From Kangiella sp. (GTDB lineage: Bacteria; Pseudomonadota; Gammaproteobacteria; Enterobacterales; Kangiellaceae), in the NCBI GenBank assembly GCA_026195755.1, contig JAPHRL010000064.1:1-7236 (forward strand): a DNA stretch of 7,236 bases, given 5' to 3'. How positions within the stretch are numbered: the first letter of the stretch is position 1; each line of letters starts with the position of its first letter. The notes under the pieces were generated by a model. The model had not been told where the DNA came from. It did not search any database and worked only from the letters and a program-made list of their open reading frames with translations. A program made the position numbers and the translations under genes. Of this stretch, positions 1-4,616 are shown in pieces.

Positions 1-910
1 ACACTATTTCTGCGCTGACTTTTGACCAGTCAATACTATCTGTACTTGTTTCTGCTTGTTCGAGGGTATTTGTCAAATGTCCGATAAGGCGCTGCATCAT
101 TGAGTATGGAATGCGCGCCTCAATTTCTACGCCTTCTAAATCATCTGCTTCAAACAGAAATTGTCCAACCTTTACAAACTGATGAAGTTCAATAGCCACG
201 TCACCGATTTGCAGATCGTAGGGAGCAATAAATCGTGTATCTTTAAGGTCTTCTTCAGCCTGAGCTACACGTATGTAATCACGTTCAAGTCGAGAGAGAA
301 GCTGATTTCGATTATTTTTGAATAGAACTAATGCATTATCTAACTTTTCAACAGATTGTCGTTGTGAAATAGTAACCCTCTGCTGCTCCTCAAATTTTGA
401 CTGGGCAACGGCTCCTGAACGGAACAGTTCTTGCATACGATTCAATTCATTTTCCGATAACTTGAGTCGCTCCTTCTCTAGCTCGTAAAGTTTCTTAGTA
501 TGTTTTTGTTCAATATTTAGTTTTAATATTTCTTCCTCAAGACTGGTTATACTGCTCCTGGCTTCTGCAACTGCTAACTCATAACGACTCGGAGCTAATG
601 CTAGCAGTAGCTCGCCCTCCGATATGACTGCACCACTTTCTAAGTTATGGTGCTTTTTAACAACCTTACCAGCAACACTTGCAAATGCCTGCCAAGTCTC
701 AGAGGGTTGAACTACCCCATACCCTCTTGCTTCAACTCGAAAAGGCAATAACCCAGACTTAAAGACAGTAACTTTGATTGCGTTTTCCTCATCATCATTT
801 CTCATTGGAGATTGTTGACTGACGACGAAAATTATTATTAGTATTAAACCTATAGCTATGCCCGTTATAACTGGCCTCTTCTTGACTAAACTCATCAGGT
901 TACTTCTCAT
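1..910 (-). CDS. Periplasmic adaptor subunit (HlyD/RND-type membrane fusion protein), 3' end cut by window
   Basis: The minus strand is open from an ATG at 910-908 to the window edge, giving 303 residues without a stop; the C-terminus is missing. Adaptors of this family link an inner-membrane pump to an outer-membrane channel. Visible in order: a short basic N-terminus and one membrane anchor (about residues 14-31), the first lipoyl/barrel half (about 75-106, ASVAGKVVKKHHNLESG), a long charged coiled-coil hairpin (about 107-222) with the turn region RMQELFRSGAVAQSKFEEQ, the second lipoyl half (about 223-256, DTRFIAPYDLQIGDVAIE) and the start of a beta-barrel (VEIEARIP). The usual glycine after AP(F/Y)D is leucine here. 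The start has GGGGTGA just upstream and overlaps the stop of the preceding small ORF as ATGA, so translation is probably coupled. The pump partner (RND, MFS or ABC) would lie beyond the left edge, so substrate and transporter class cannot be told. The family call is firm, the subtype is not. Confidence 0.9.
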   Translation of the reverse strand, partial: MRSNLMSLVKKRPVITGIAIGLILIIIFVVSQQSPMRNDDEENAIKVTVFKSGLLPFRVEARGYGVVQPSETWQAFASVAGKVVKKHHNLESGAVISEGELLLALAPSRYELAVAEARSSITSLEEEILKLNIEQKHTKKLYELEKERLKLSENELNRMQELFRSGAVAQSKFEEQQRVTISQRQSVEKLDNALVLFKNNRNQLLSRLERDYIRVAQAEEDLKDTRFIAPYDLQIGDVAIELHQFVKVGQFLFEADDLEGVEIEARIPYSMMQRLIGHLTNTLEQAETSTDSIDWSKVSAEIV

Positions 911-1236
911 GTTGTCACCCCGAAAAATACCTTCACCACATTACAATGTGTATACTCAGAAATGATATTAGTCACTGCTACTATATTAGTATCTTTTGTA
1001 AAGCCACCAATTAAGCTATAGGAAAAATGACTTAAACTCTTAATTGTTTCGTTAAGATCTACCTTCAATATTCGCCACTTATTAAATAACATTCCACTTA
1101 ATGAAGTAGCAGCGTGATTTTTTCTTCTTGTCTTGACTGACAGATTGAAGCTTAACTTATCTATCAATTCAGCAATTTGCTCGGCTGCAGTATCACAGCC
1201 TCTATCATCCCGTAAATTTGCTTGGAAAATGCTCAT
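907..1236 (-). CDS. Small protein of unknown function (109 aa), translationally coupled to the efflux adaptor
   Basis: I do not recognise this protein. It starts MSIFQANLRDDRGCDTAAEQ, has a basic stretch near residues 36-41 (KTRRKN), two cysteines (14 and about 98), no signal peptide and no convincing membrane helix, so it is probably soluble. Its TGA stop (909-907) shares bases with the ATG of the adaptor gene (910-908). This ATGA junction is the main reason to take it as a real gene. The ATG at 1236-1234 lies six bases from a perfect inverted repeat and has no good Shine-Dalgarno sequence (only TTGGGCTGATT precedes it), so initiation may be weak or the real start may be internal (for example Met49). 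It could be a small regulator, an accessory protein of the efflux system, or a decayed gene. It shows no helix-turn-helix that I can defend. Confidence 0.5.
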   Translation of the reverse strand: MSIFQANLRDDRGCDTAAEQIAELIDKLSFNLSVKTRRKNHAATSLSGMLFNKWRILKVDLNETIKSLSHFSYSLIGGFTKDTNIVAVTNIISEYTHCNVVKVFFGVTT

Positions 1237-1242
1237 AATCAG

Positions 1243-1280
1243 CCCAATAAAGATAGTAATTGATTACTATCTTTATTGGG
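1243..1280. repeat. Perfect 18-bp inverted repeat, probable operator of the efflux-adaptor operon
   Basis: The left arm CCCAATAAAGATAGTAAT (1243-1260) and the right arm ATTACTATCTTTATTGGG (1263-1280) are exact reverse complements separated by TG. The element sits between a -35-like TTGACG (1297-1292, minus strand) and the start codon of the 109-aa gene, where it would cover the -10 region and the leader. No T-run follows on either strand, so it is not a typical terminator. A binding site for a dimeric repressor (the TetR type is common for efflux operons) is the simplest reading. An RNA hairpin hiding the ribosome site of the small ORF is the alternative. The regulator gene is not in the window. 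The symmetry is certain; the role is inferred. Confidence 0.6.
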
Positions 1281-1297
1281 GATTCTCTTGCCGTCAA
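1269..1297 (-). promoter_or_regulatory. Candidate sigma70-like promoter for the small ORF-adaptor operon
   Basis: On the minus strand, TTGACG (1297-1292) matches the -35 consensus at five of six positions. The -10 is poor: TAAAGA at 16 bp or AAAGAT at 17 bp spacing, both inside the arm of the inverted repeat. The -35 hexamer and the overlap with a palindrome support a repressible promoter; the weak -10 keeps confidence low. Confidence 0.35.
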
Positions 1298-1515
1298 GTA
1301 AAATTTTAGACTTGTTAGCCTTTAACTTTATAACTAATTGATTTAATTAAGGATCCATAAATTGTTAGTTTAGAACTTTTATGTTCAACTCAATACTGTA
1401 GTTATAGCAATGGAACGGTAATAATGATCAAAATGAGTTATAAGAAAGTTTTTAGCAGAAAGTGATCGACGCTATAGATGCTTTATAACGTCGAACCAAT
1501 ACTTATGAATTGTAA
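1281..1515. other. AT-rich intergenic stretch without a gene
   Basis: This is the gap between two minus-strand units: the nsrR end on the right and the promoter of the small ORF-adaptor pair on the left. It is AT-rich with stops in all frames and shows no coding sequence, tRNA or mobile-element end. It holds the -35-like hexamer near 1292-1297 and the stem-loop at 1466-1494. I see nothing else in it. Confidence 0.6.
1466..1494 (-). terminator. Stem-loop downstream of nsrR, possible weak terminator
   Basis: TCGACGCTATA (1466-1476) and TATAACGTCGA (1484-1494) pair over 11 bp with a single C/T difference around a 7-nt loop. The structure lies 22 nt past the nsrR stop on the minus strand. Only a broken pyrimidine stretch (TCACTTTCT) follows, so termination would be inefficient or the hairpin may mainly protect the 3' end of the mRNA. 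Confidence 0.4.
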
Positions 1516-1962
1516 TCAGGAAATTTCGGTAATCTTCAACAGCCTGGCCAGTTGAGGCTTGTATTCCTGAGGCAACATATCGGCCAGAGTATACTTATCT
1601 AACGTTGATAAGAAGTTTTTAAGGGCTTCACCGAGAACAGCCTTAAGACCACACACTGGAGTAATGACGCACTTATTGTCGGGAGAAAAGCATTCTACCA
1701 GGCTCATATCAGGCTCCATCTCTCTGACCAAGACTCCAATCCGAATGTCGTCAGGCTCCATCCGTAAACGCATACCACCGTTCTTGCCACGCACGGTTTC
1801 GATGTAGCCTTTCTTATTAAGCGCATGCACCACTTTCATTAAGTGGTTACTTGAAATGTTGTAGCTATTGGAAATTTCCTGAATGGTGGACAGCCGATTT
1901 TTTTCCAAAGCCAGGAACAGCAGAACACGCAGTGAATAATCGGTATAACGGGTAATATGCAT
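1516..1962 (-). CDS. nsrR: NsrR, NO-sensing [Fe-S] transcriptional repressor (Rrf2 family)
   Basis: The 148-aa product has the normal NsrR length and aligns with E. coli NsrR over its whole length, starting MHITRYTDYSLRVLLFLALE. The winged helix-turn-helix spans about residues 1-65 (STIQEISNSYNISSNHLMKV, then GYIETVRGKNGGMRL), with the RGKNGG wing typical of the family. The cluster-binding cysteines are C91, C98 and C104, and Asp8, the fourth ligand reported for Streptomyces NsrR, is present. In this family NO nitrosylates the cluster and DNA binding is lost. The cysteine spacing is C-X6-C-X5-C, two residues wider in the first gap than in E. coli (C91, C96, C102). The ATG is preceded by GGAG with a 7-nt gap. 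The gene lies 50 bp downstream of the DUF454 gene on the same strand and is probably cotranscribed with it. NsrR-like sites on both sides of the divergent region upstream point to control of both transcripts, including its own. Confidence 0.95.
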   Translation of the reverse strand: MHITRYTDYSLRVLLFLALEKNRLSTIQEISNSYNISSNHLMKVVHALNKKGYIETVRGKNGGMRLRMEPDDIRIGVLVREMEPDMSLVECFSPDNKCVITPVCGLKAVLGEALKNFLSTLDKYTLADMLPQEYKPQLARLLKITEIS

Positions 1963-1985
1963 CTATTGTCTCCGGAATCAGCTCA

Positions 1986-2014
1986 AAGCCTTATTCATTT
2001 GTAAATAACGGCTT
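1986..2014 (-). repeat. Small stem-loop between the DUF454 gene and nsrR
   Basis: AAGCC-TTATT (1986-1995) pairs with AATAA-C-GGCTT (2004-2014) with one bulged base and an 8-nt loop. It overlaps the TAA stop of the DUF454 gene and precedes the nsrR ribosome site. There is no T-run, so it is not a classical terminator. It could tune nsrR expression or mRNA processing, or be chance. Confidence 0.3.
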
Positions 2015-2462
2015 AAGCATTAGGTCGGCTGATTATATAGGTCATTAGCGCTGAGAAAAACACTGCTAAAAAGATTAATACGCCAGTTTTCATGTTCAAC
2101 AGCCACAAAACCGTCCAACTTAAAGTCAACATAAGCCCCGCAAGGTATTTCGCAAACACTGGAATAGCACCACGCTCGTGCCAACTCTTCAGGACTGGAC
2201 CAAATTGACGGTGATTGAGCAACCAACGCTGCATTCGAGGCGAGCTTTTGCCTGCTGCCCAAACCGCTACAATTAAAAAAGGTGTTGTTGGCAACAAAGG
2301 CAACACCACACCAATCATACCCAAACCCGTTGTGACTATCGCTAAAGTCCGATAAGCCAAAGCACGATAAACCCATCGTTGGTTGGAATCATTGCTTACT
2401 TGTGGATCCGATGTAGAAATGGTGACCTTCATGCCTGTTACCCTGTCATCTCGTATTGACAT
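2013..2462 (-). CDS. DUF454 (YbaN-like) inner-membrane protein
   Basis: The 149-aa product carries the DUF454 signature: a hydrophobic segment ending in GMIGVVLPLLPTTPFLIVAV (about residues 48-67), then KSSPRMQRWLLNHRQFGPVLKSW (about 72-94) and ERGAIPVFAK. Further membrane helices lie at about 105-122 and 126-144. The biochemical function of the family is unknown. Here it is the first gene of a minus-strand unit with nsrR and divergent from nnrS, which suggests a role in the NO response. The start is uncertain: the first ATG has a weak ribosome site, while the second ATG (residue 11, 2432-2430) has AGGG upstream and would give MKVTISTSDP. An NsrR-like site and an FNR-type box lie in its leader. 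The family call is firm; the role in NO biology is inferred from position. Confidence 0.88.
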   Translation of the reverse strand: MSIRDDRVTGMKVTISTSDPQVSNDSNQRWVYRALAYRTLAIVTTGLGMIGVVLPLLPTTPFLIVAVWAAGKSSPRMQRWLLNHRQFGPVLKSWHERGAIPVFAKYLAGLMLTLSWTVLWLLNMKTGVLIFLAVFFSALMTYIISRPNA

Positions 2463-2482
2463 AGTCTTATTCTAGATCAATT

Positions 2483-2505
2483 AACATATATTTGTCATGT
2501 ATCTT
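2483..2505 (-). promoter_or_regulatory. Candidate NsrR operator in front of the DUF454-nsrR unit
   Basis: The site has the 11-1-11 layout of NsrR boxes. On the plus strand the left half is AACATATATTT, the spacer G, and the right half TCATGTATCTT. Against the E. coli consensus (AAGATGYATTT, one base, AAATRCATCTT) I count 9 and 8 matches of 11. It lies 21 bp before the first ATG of the DUF454 gene and overlaps a possible -10 (TATATG, 2490-2485), the position expected for autorepression. Confidence 0.5.
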
Positions 2506-2524
2506 TAAAGATTTCTTAAGTCTA

Positions 2525-2538
2525 TTGATCCAGATCAT
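2525..2538. promoter_or_regulatory. FNR/DNR-type (CRP-FNR family) binding site
   Basis: TTGAT-CCAG-ATCAT matches the FNR/DNR consensus TTGAT-N4-ATCAA at 9 of 10 defined positions. It is about 120 bp upstream of the nnrS promoter, too far for classic activation there, but sits about 40-55 bp upstream of plausible start points for the DUF454-nsrR transcript. It probably adds oxygen or NO control to the leftward unit. FNR, DNR and NnrR cannot be told apart from the site alone. Confidence 0.5.
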
Positions 2539-2594
2539 GGTTTTAAAGGTATTTATCAGTACCATAGTCTCCAAGAAAGGCGATTCAATCTAAA

Positions 2595-2617
2595 AAGATG
2601 CATTTATAATATATTTT
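2595..2617 (+). promoter_or_regulatory. NsrR operator 1, just upstream of the nnrS -35
   Basis: The left half AAGATGCATTT (2595-2605) matches the E. coli NsrR half-site at all 11 positions. After a one-base spacer the right half TAATATATTTT (2607-2617) matches 8 of 11. The site ends 4 bp before the -35 hexamer of the operon promoter. Confidence 0.65.
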
Positions 2618-2621
2618 TTGG

Positions 2622-2650
2622 TTGACGCTTTATTTTTTAACTCTTAATAT
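2622..2650 (+). promoter_or_regulatory. Sigma70-like promoter of the nnrS-ytfE-qNor operon
   Basis: TTGACG (2622-2627, five of six) and TAATAT (2645-2650, four of six) are 17 bp apart, with transcription expected to start near 2657. The promoter is flanked by operator 1 upstream and overlapped at its -10 by operator 2, which fits NsrR repression. The TTG that opens the longest nnrS reading frame is part of this -35 element, so translation cannot start there from this promoter. Confidence 0.65.
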
Positions 2651-2668
2651 GTACTTGAAATACATCTT
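2646..2668 (+). promoter_or_regulatory. NsrR operator 2, overlapping the nnrS -10 and start point
   Basis: The left half AATATGTACTT (2646-2656), spacer G and right half AAATACATCTT (2658-2668) match the NsrR consensus at 9 and 11 of 11 positions and are 9/11 symmetric with each other. This is the best NsrR site in the window. It covers the -10 and the predicted start point, so bound NsrR should block RNA polymerase. Confidence 0.75.
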
Positions 2669-2685
2669 TAAGATAATTCACGATC

Positions 2686-2699
2686 AGGGCAAATCAGTG
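2686..2699 (+). promoter_or_regulatory. Ribosome binding site and GTG that decide the nnrS start
   Basis: AGGG (2686-2689) stands 7 nt before GTG (2697-2699), in frame with nnrS. It is downstream of the promoter and both operators, unlike the earlier TTG (2622) and ATG (2649), which have no ribosome site and overlap promoter elements. Confidence 0.65.
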
Positions 2700-3938
2700 A
2701 ACAAAGTTAGCGCACAGAATCTATTCTTTCCCGCGGCCTGCATACATGCAGCGATTACCGCGGTTTTAACTGTGCTTGCCTATCAGTTCAGCTCGGAATG
2801 GTTGGTGGCTTTTGTTGGTTTAGGCCATGCTCATGAGATGTTGTTTGGTTTTGCCTTGGCGTTAATTGCTGGTTATACGCTAGGACAAATCGAAGCACAC
2901 TGGTTGTGGATTTTATTTGGCTTGTGGTTAATCGCTCGAGTCGGCTATTGGCTCGATTCGGATGGTTTACTGGGTCAATGGTCAAGCCCGACGTTTGCCT
3001 TAGTGTTGGCCTGGAAAATTGTGCCACGCTTTTTTGCAGCAAAAAAATGGCGAAACCGCATGATCAGCCCTTTGTTATTGGCGATTTGTAGTGTGCCTTT
3101 AGCATGGTTGTTCTTACGCGAAATGGGTTGGCCAATCGCGCCAAGGCAACTCTCACAATCTATGATTCTATTATTGGTCATGCTAATGGCTTTCATCGGA
3201 GGGCGGATAATTGCTCCAGCAGTTGCCGGTGAAATGCAAAAGCGTGGCATCACTCAACAAGCTCGTGTGCAACCACGTCTTGAAGCTTTAATACTTCTGC
3301 TACTACCTGCAAGCGCCATATCTGCCCTGATCCCAGGTGCTTTGCAGGTAGCAGGAGTATTATCTATTGTCGTGTCATTGGTAATCGCCATTCGCCTCAT
3401 CCGATGGCAGATCTGGCGTTGCGCTAATCGAGCTGAACTCATCGGCATGGGTATTGGTTACGGCTGGCTTGCCATTGGTACTTTAGCACTGGGTTTTGCC
3501 ATGTTGCTGGGCATGGCAACTAACGTTTTACTCCACTTCATCACAATCGGTGCGCTGGGCACTTTGTCGGCCTCGGTAATGATGAAATCAGCTTTACATC
3601 CATTTAAAAACCTCCCCCAACCTACGGTCATGATTAGCAATATCCTTGGCCTTTTGTTGTTGGCAACCGTATTTAGAGTTTTGGCCGGAGCCATGTTTGA
3701 CTCCTCTCCTGGTCTTACAGGACCTAACTTGTTGTGGCTCTCGGCCCTTTCTTGGTCAGCGGCATACTTTGCGCTGGCGGTATTCCTTTTGACTACACAA
3801 AAAACGTCTAAGCAACAACGCTCTTTAACAAAACAAACATCACTGAAAAAAGCATCTGCTGTAAAAGTAGCAAAAATCAGTAATGCCGCTTCAGTAGTTA
3901 CTCAAAGCAAACGAGGTCAATGCCATGACAGCATTTGA
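2697..3938 (+). CDS. nnrS: NnrS family membrane protein (NO stress), divergent
   Basis: From the GTG start the product is 413 aa, near the family's usual length. It is very hydrophobic, with about 10-12 membrane helices. NnrS features seen: GLGHAHEMLFGFALALIAGY (residues 41-60) with H44, H46 and E47; MAFIGGRIIAP (164-174); LIGMGIGYGWLAIGTLALGF (248-267); and LLHFITIGALGTLSASVMM (278-296) with H280. NnrS proteins are described as haem/copper-containing and protect against NO, possibly by limiting iron-NO complexes. Several canonical motifs are altered: GYTLGQ replaces the usual GFLLTAVPNWTG, and the helix after HFITIGALGT lacks the usual MMTR-type ending. Residues 368-413 form a hydrophilic tail rich in Lys, Ser and Thr that is not typical. 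The gene is first in an operon and its end overlaps the next gene by 14 nt. The promoter is bracketed by two NsrR operators. The family call is good; ligand binding in this divergent member is uncertain. Confidence 0.85.
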   Translation: MNKVSAQNLFFPAACIHAAITAVLTVLAYQFSSEWLVAFVGLGHAHEMLFGFALALIAGYTLGQIEAHWLWILFGLWLIARVGYWLDSDGLLGQWSSPTFALVLAWKIVPRFFAAKKWRNRMISPLLLAICSVPLAWLFLREMGWPIAPRQLSQSMILLLVMLMAFIGGRIIAPAVAGEMQKRGITQQARVQPRLEALILLLLPASAISALIPGALQVAGVLSIVVSLVIAIRLIRWQIWRCANRAELIGMGIGYGWLAIGTLALGFAMLLGMATNVLLHFITIGALGTLSASVMMKSALHPFKNLPQPTVMISNILGLLLLATVFRVLAGAMFDSSPGLTGPNLLWLSALSWSAAYFALAVFLLTTQKTSKQQRSLTKQTSLKKASAVKVAKISNAASVVTQSKRGQCHDSI

Positions 3939-4614
3939 TATAGATTTACTGGATAAATCGCTTGGTGAAATTGCACGCGATCTTCCTGGGGCCAGTGCCG
4001 TGTTCTTCAAACATGGTATGAACTTCTGCTGTAGAGGTCATCAAGCACTGGCAAACAGTATTCAGGAACAAAACCTGGATGTTGAACAAGTTCTGGCACA
4101 GCTTAATCAATTAAAGCCAGCTGAGTCAGCAGACTATAGCGAGAAGTTTATACCGAATGATGAGCTCATCAACCACATTCTTGAACGCTACCATGAAGTT
4201 CATCGTGAACAGCTGCCTGAACTGACTCGCTTAGCTAAGAGGGTTGAATCCGTTCATGCCAATCATCCTGAGTGCCCTACCGGCCTTGCCAGTTTCTTAA
4301 GTGATGTTGAGCAGGAAATGGAAGCGCACATGCAAAAAGAAGAACAGATTTTATTTCCAATGATTCAGCGTGGCATGGGTGGCTTGGCGAAAAGCCCAGT
4401 CGCTGTGATGCGCATGGAACACGACGATCATGGCGAGACTTTAGCTCGCCTGGAACAGCTTGCACACCACTTCCAGTTACCAGCGGAAGCCTGCAACACC
4501 TGGCAAGCACTTTACACTGGGCTTGCCGCCTTCAAGGAAGATCTGATGAACCATATTCACCTCGAAAACAATATTCTATTTGAACGCATTGATAACTACC
4601 TTGGAGGACACTAA
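3925..4614 (+). CDS. ytfE: YtfE/ScdA di-iron protein (repair of iron centres, RIC)
   Basis: The 229-aa product aligns with E. coli YtfE (220 aa) from end to end. The N-terminal ScdA domain (about 1-65) carries FFKHGMNFCCRG with the conserved C35-C36 pair. The C-terminal hemerythrin-like four-helix bundle has the expected iron ligands: H90 (RYHEVHREQLPEL), H135 and E139 (HMQKEEQILFPM), H166 (MEHDDHG), H210 and E214 (NHIHLENNILF), at a constant +6 offset from E. coli H84, H129, E133, H160, H204 and E208. The family is cytoplasmic and linked to restoring NO- or peroxide-damaged Fe-S clusters; reduction of NO or release of NO from nitrosyl iron has also been proposed. The start ATG lies inside the nnrS end and has GAGG 8 nt upstream. 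It is the middle gene of the NsrR-controlled operon, and its own 3' end contains the ribosome site of the NO reductase gene. Confidence 0.95.
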   Translation: MTAFDIDLLDKSLGEIARDLPGASAVFFKHGMNFCCRGHQALANSIQEQNLDVEQVLAQLNQLKPAESADYSEKFIPNDELINHILERYHEVHREQLPELTRLAKRVESVHANHPECPTGLASFLSDVEQEMEAHMQKEEQILFPMIQRGMGGLAKSPVAVMRMEHDDHGETLARLEQLAHHFQLPAEACNTWQALYTGLAAFKEDLMNHIHLENNILFERIDNYLGGH

Positions 4615-4616
4615 CT

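Noticed and set aside
1243..1280. Inverted repeat read as an intrinsic terminator or an insertion-sequence end
   Set aside because: There is no T-run on either side, no transposase nearby and no direct target duplication that I can see. An operator position fits better.
2020..2376. 118-aa open frame on the minus strand inside the DUF454 gene
   Set aside because: It is fully contained in the DUF454 gene in another frame. The DUF454 protein has clear family motifs while this one resembles nothing.
2467..2480. Second FNR-like box, TTATT-CTAG-ATCAA
   Set aside because: One half matches fully but the other only 3 of 5, and it lies between the possible promoter and the DUF454 start codon. It is too weak to list as a site.
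2788..3694. Several open frames of 60-92 aa opposite or inside nnrS
   Set aside because: They are shadows of the nnrS frame, with no ribosome sites or recognisable motifs.
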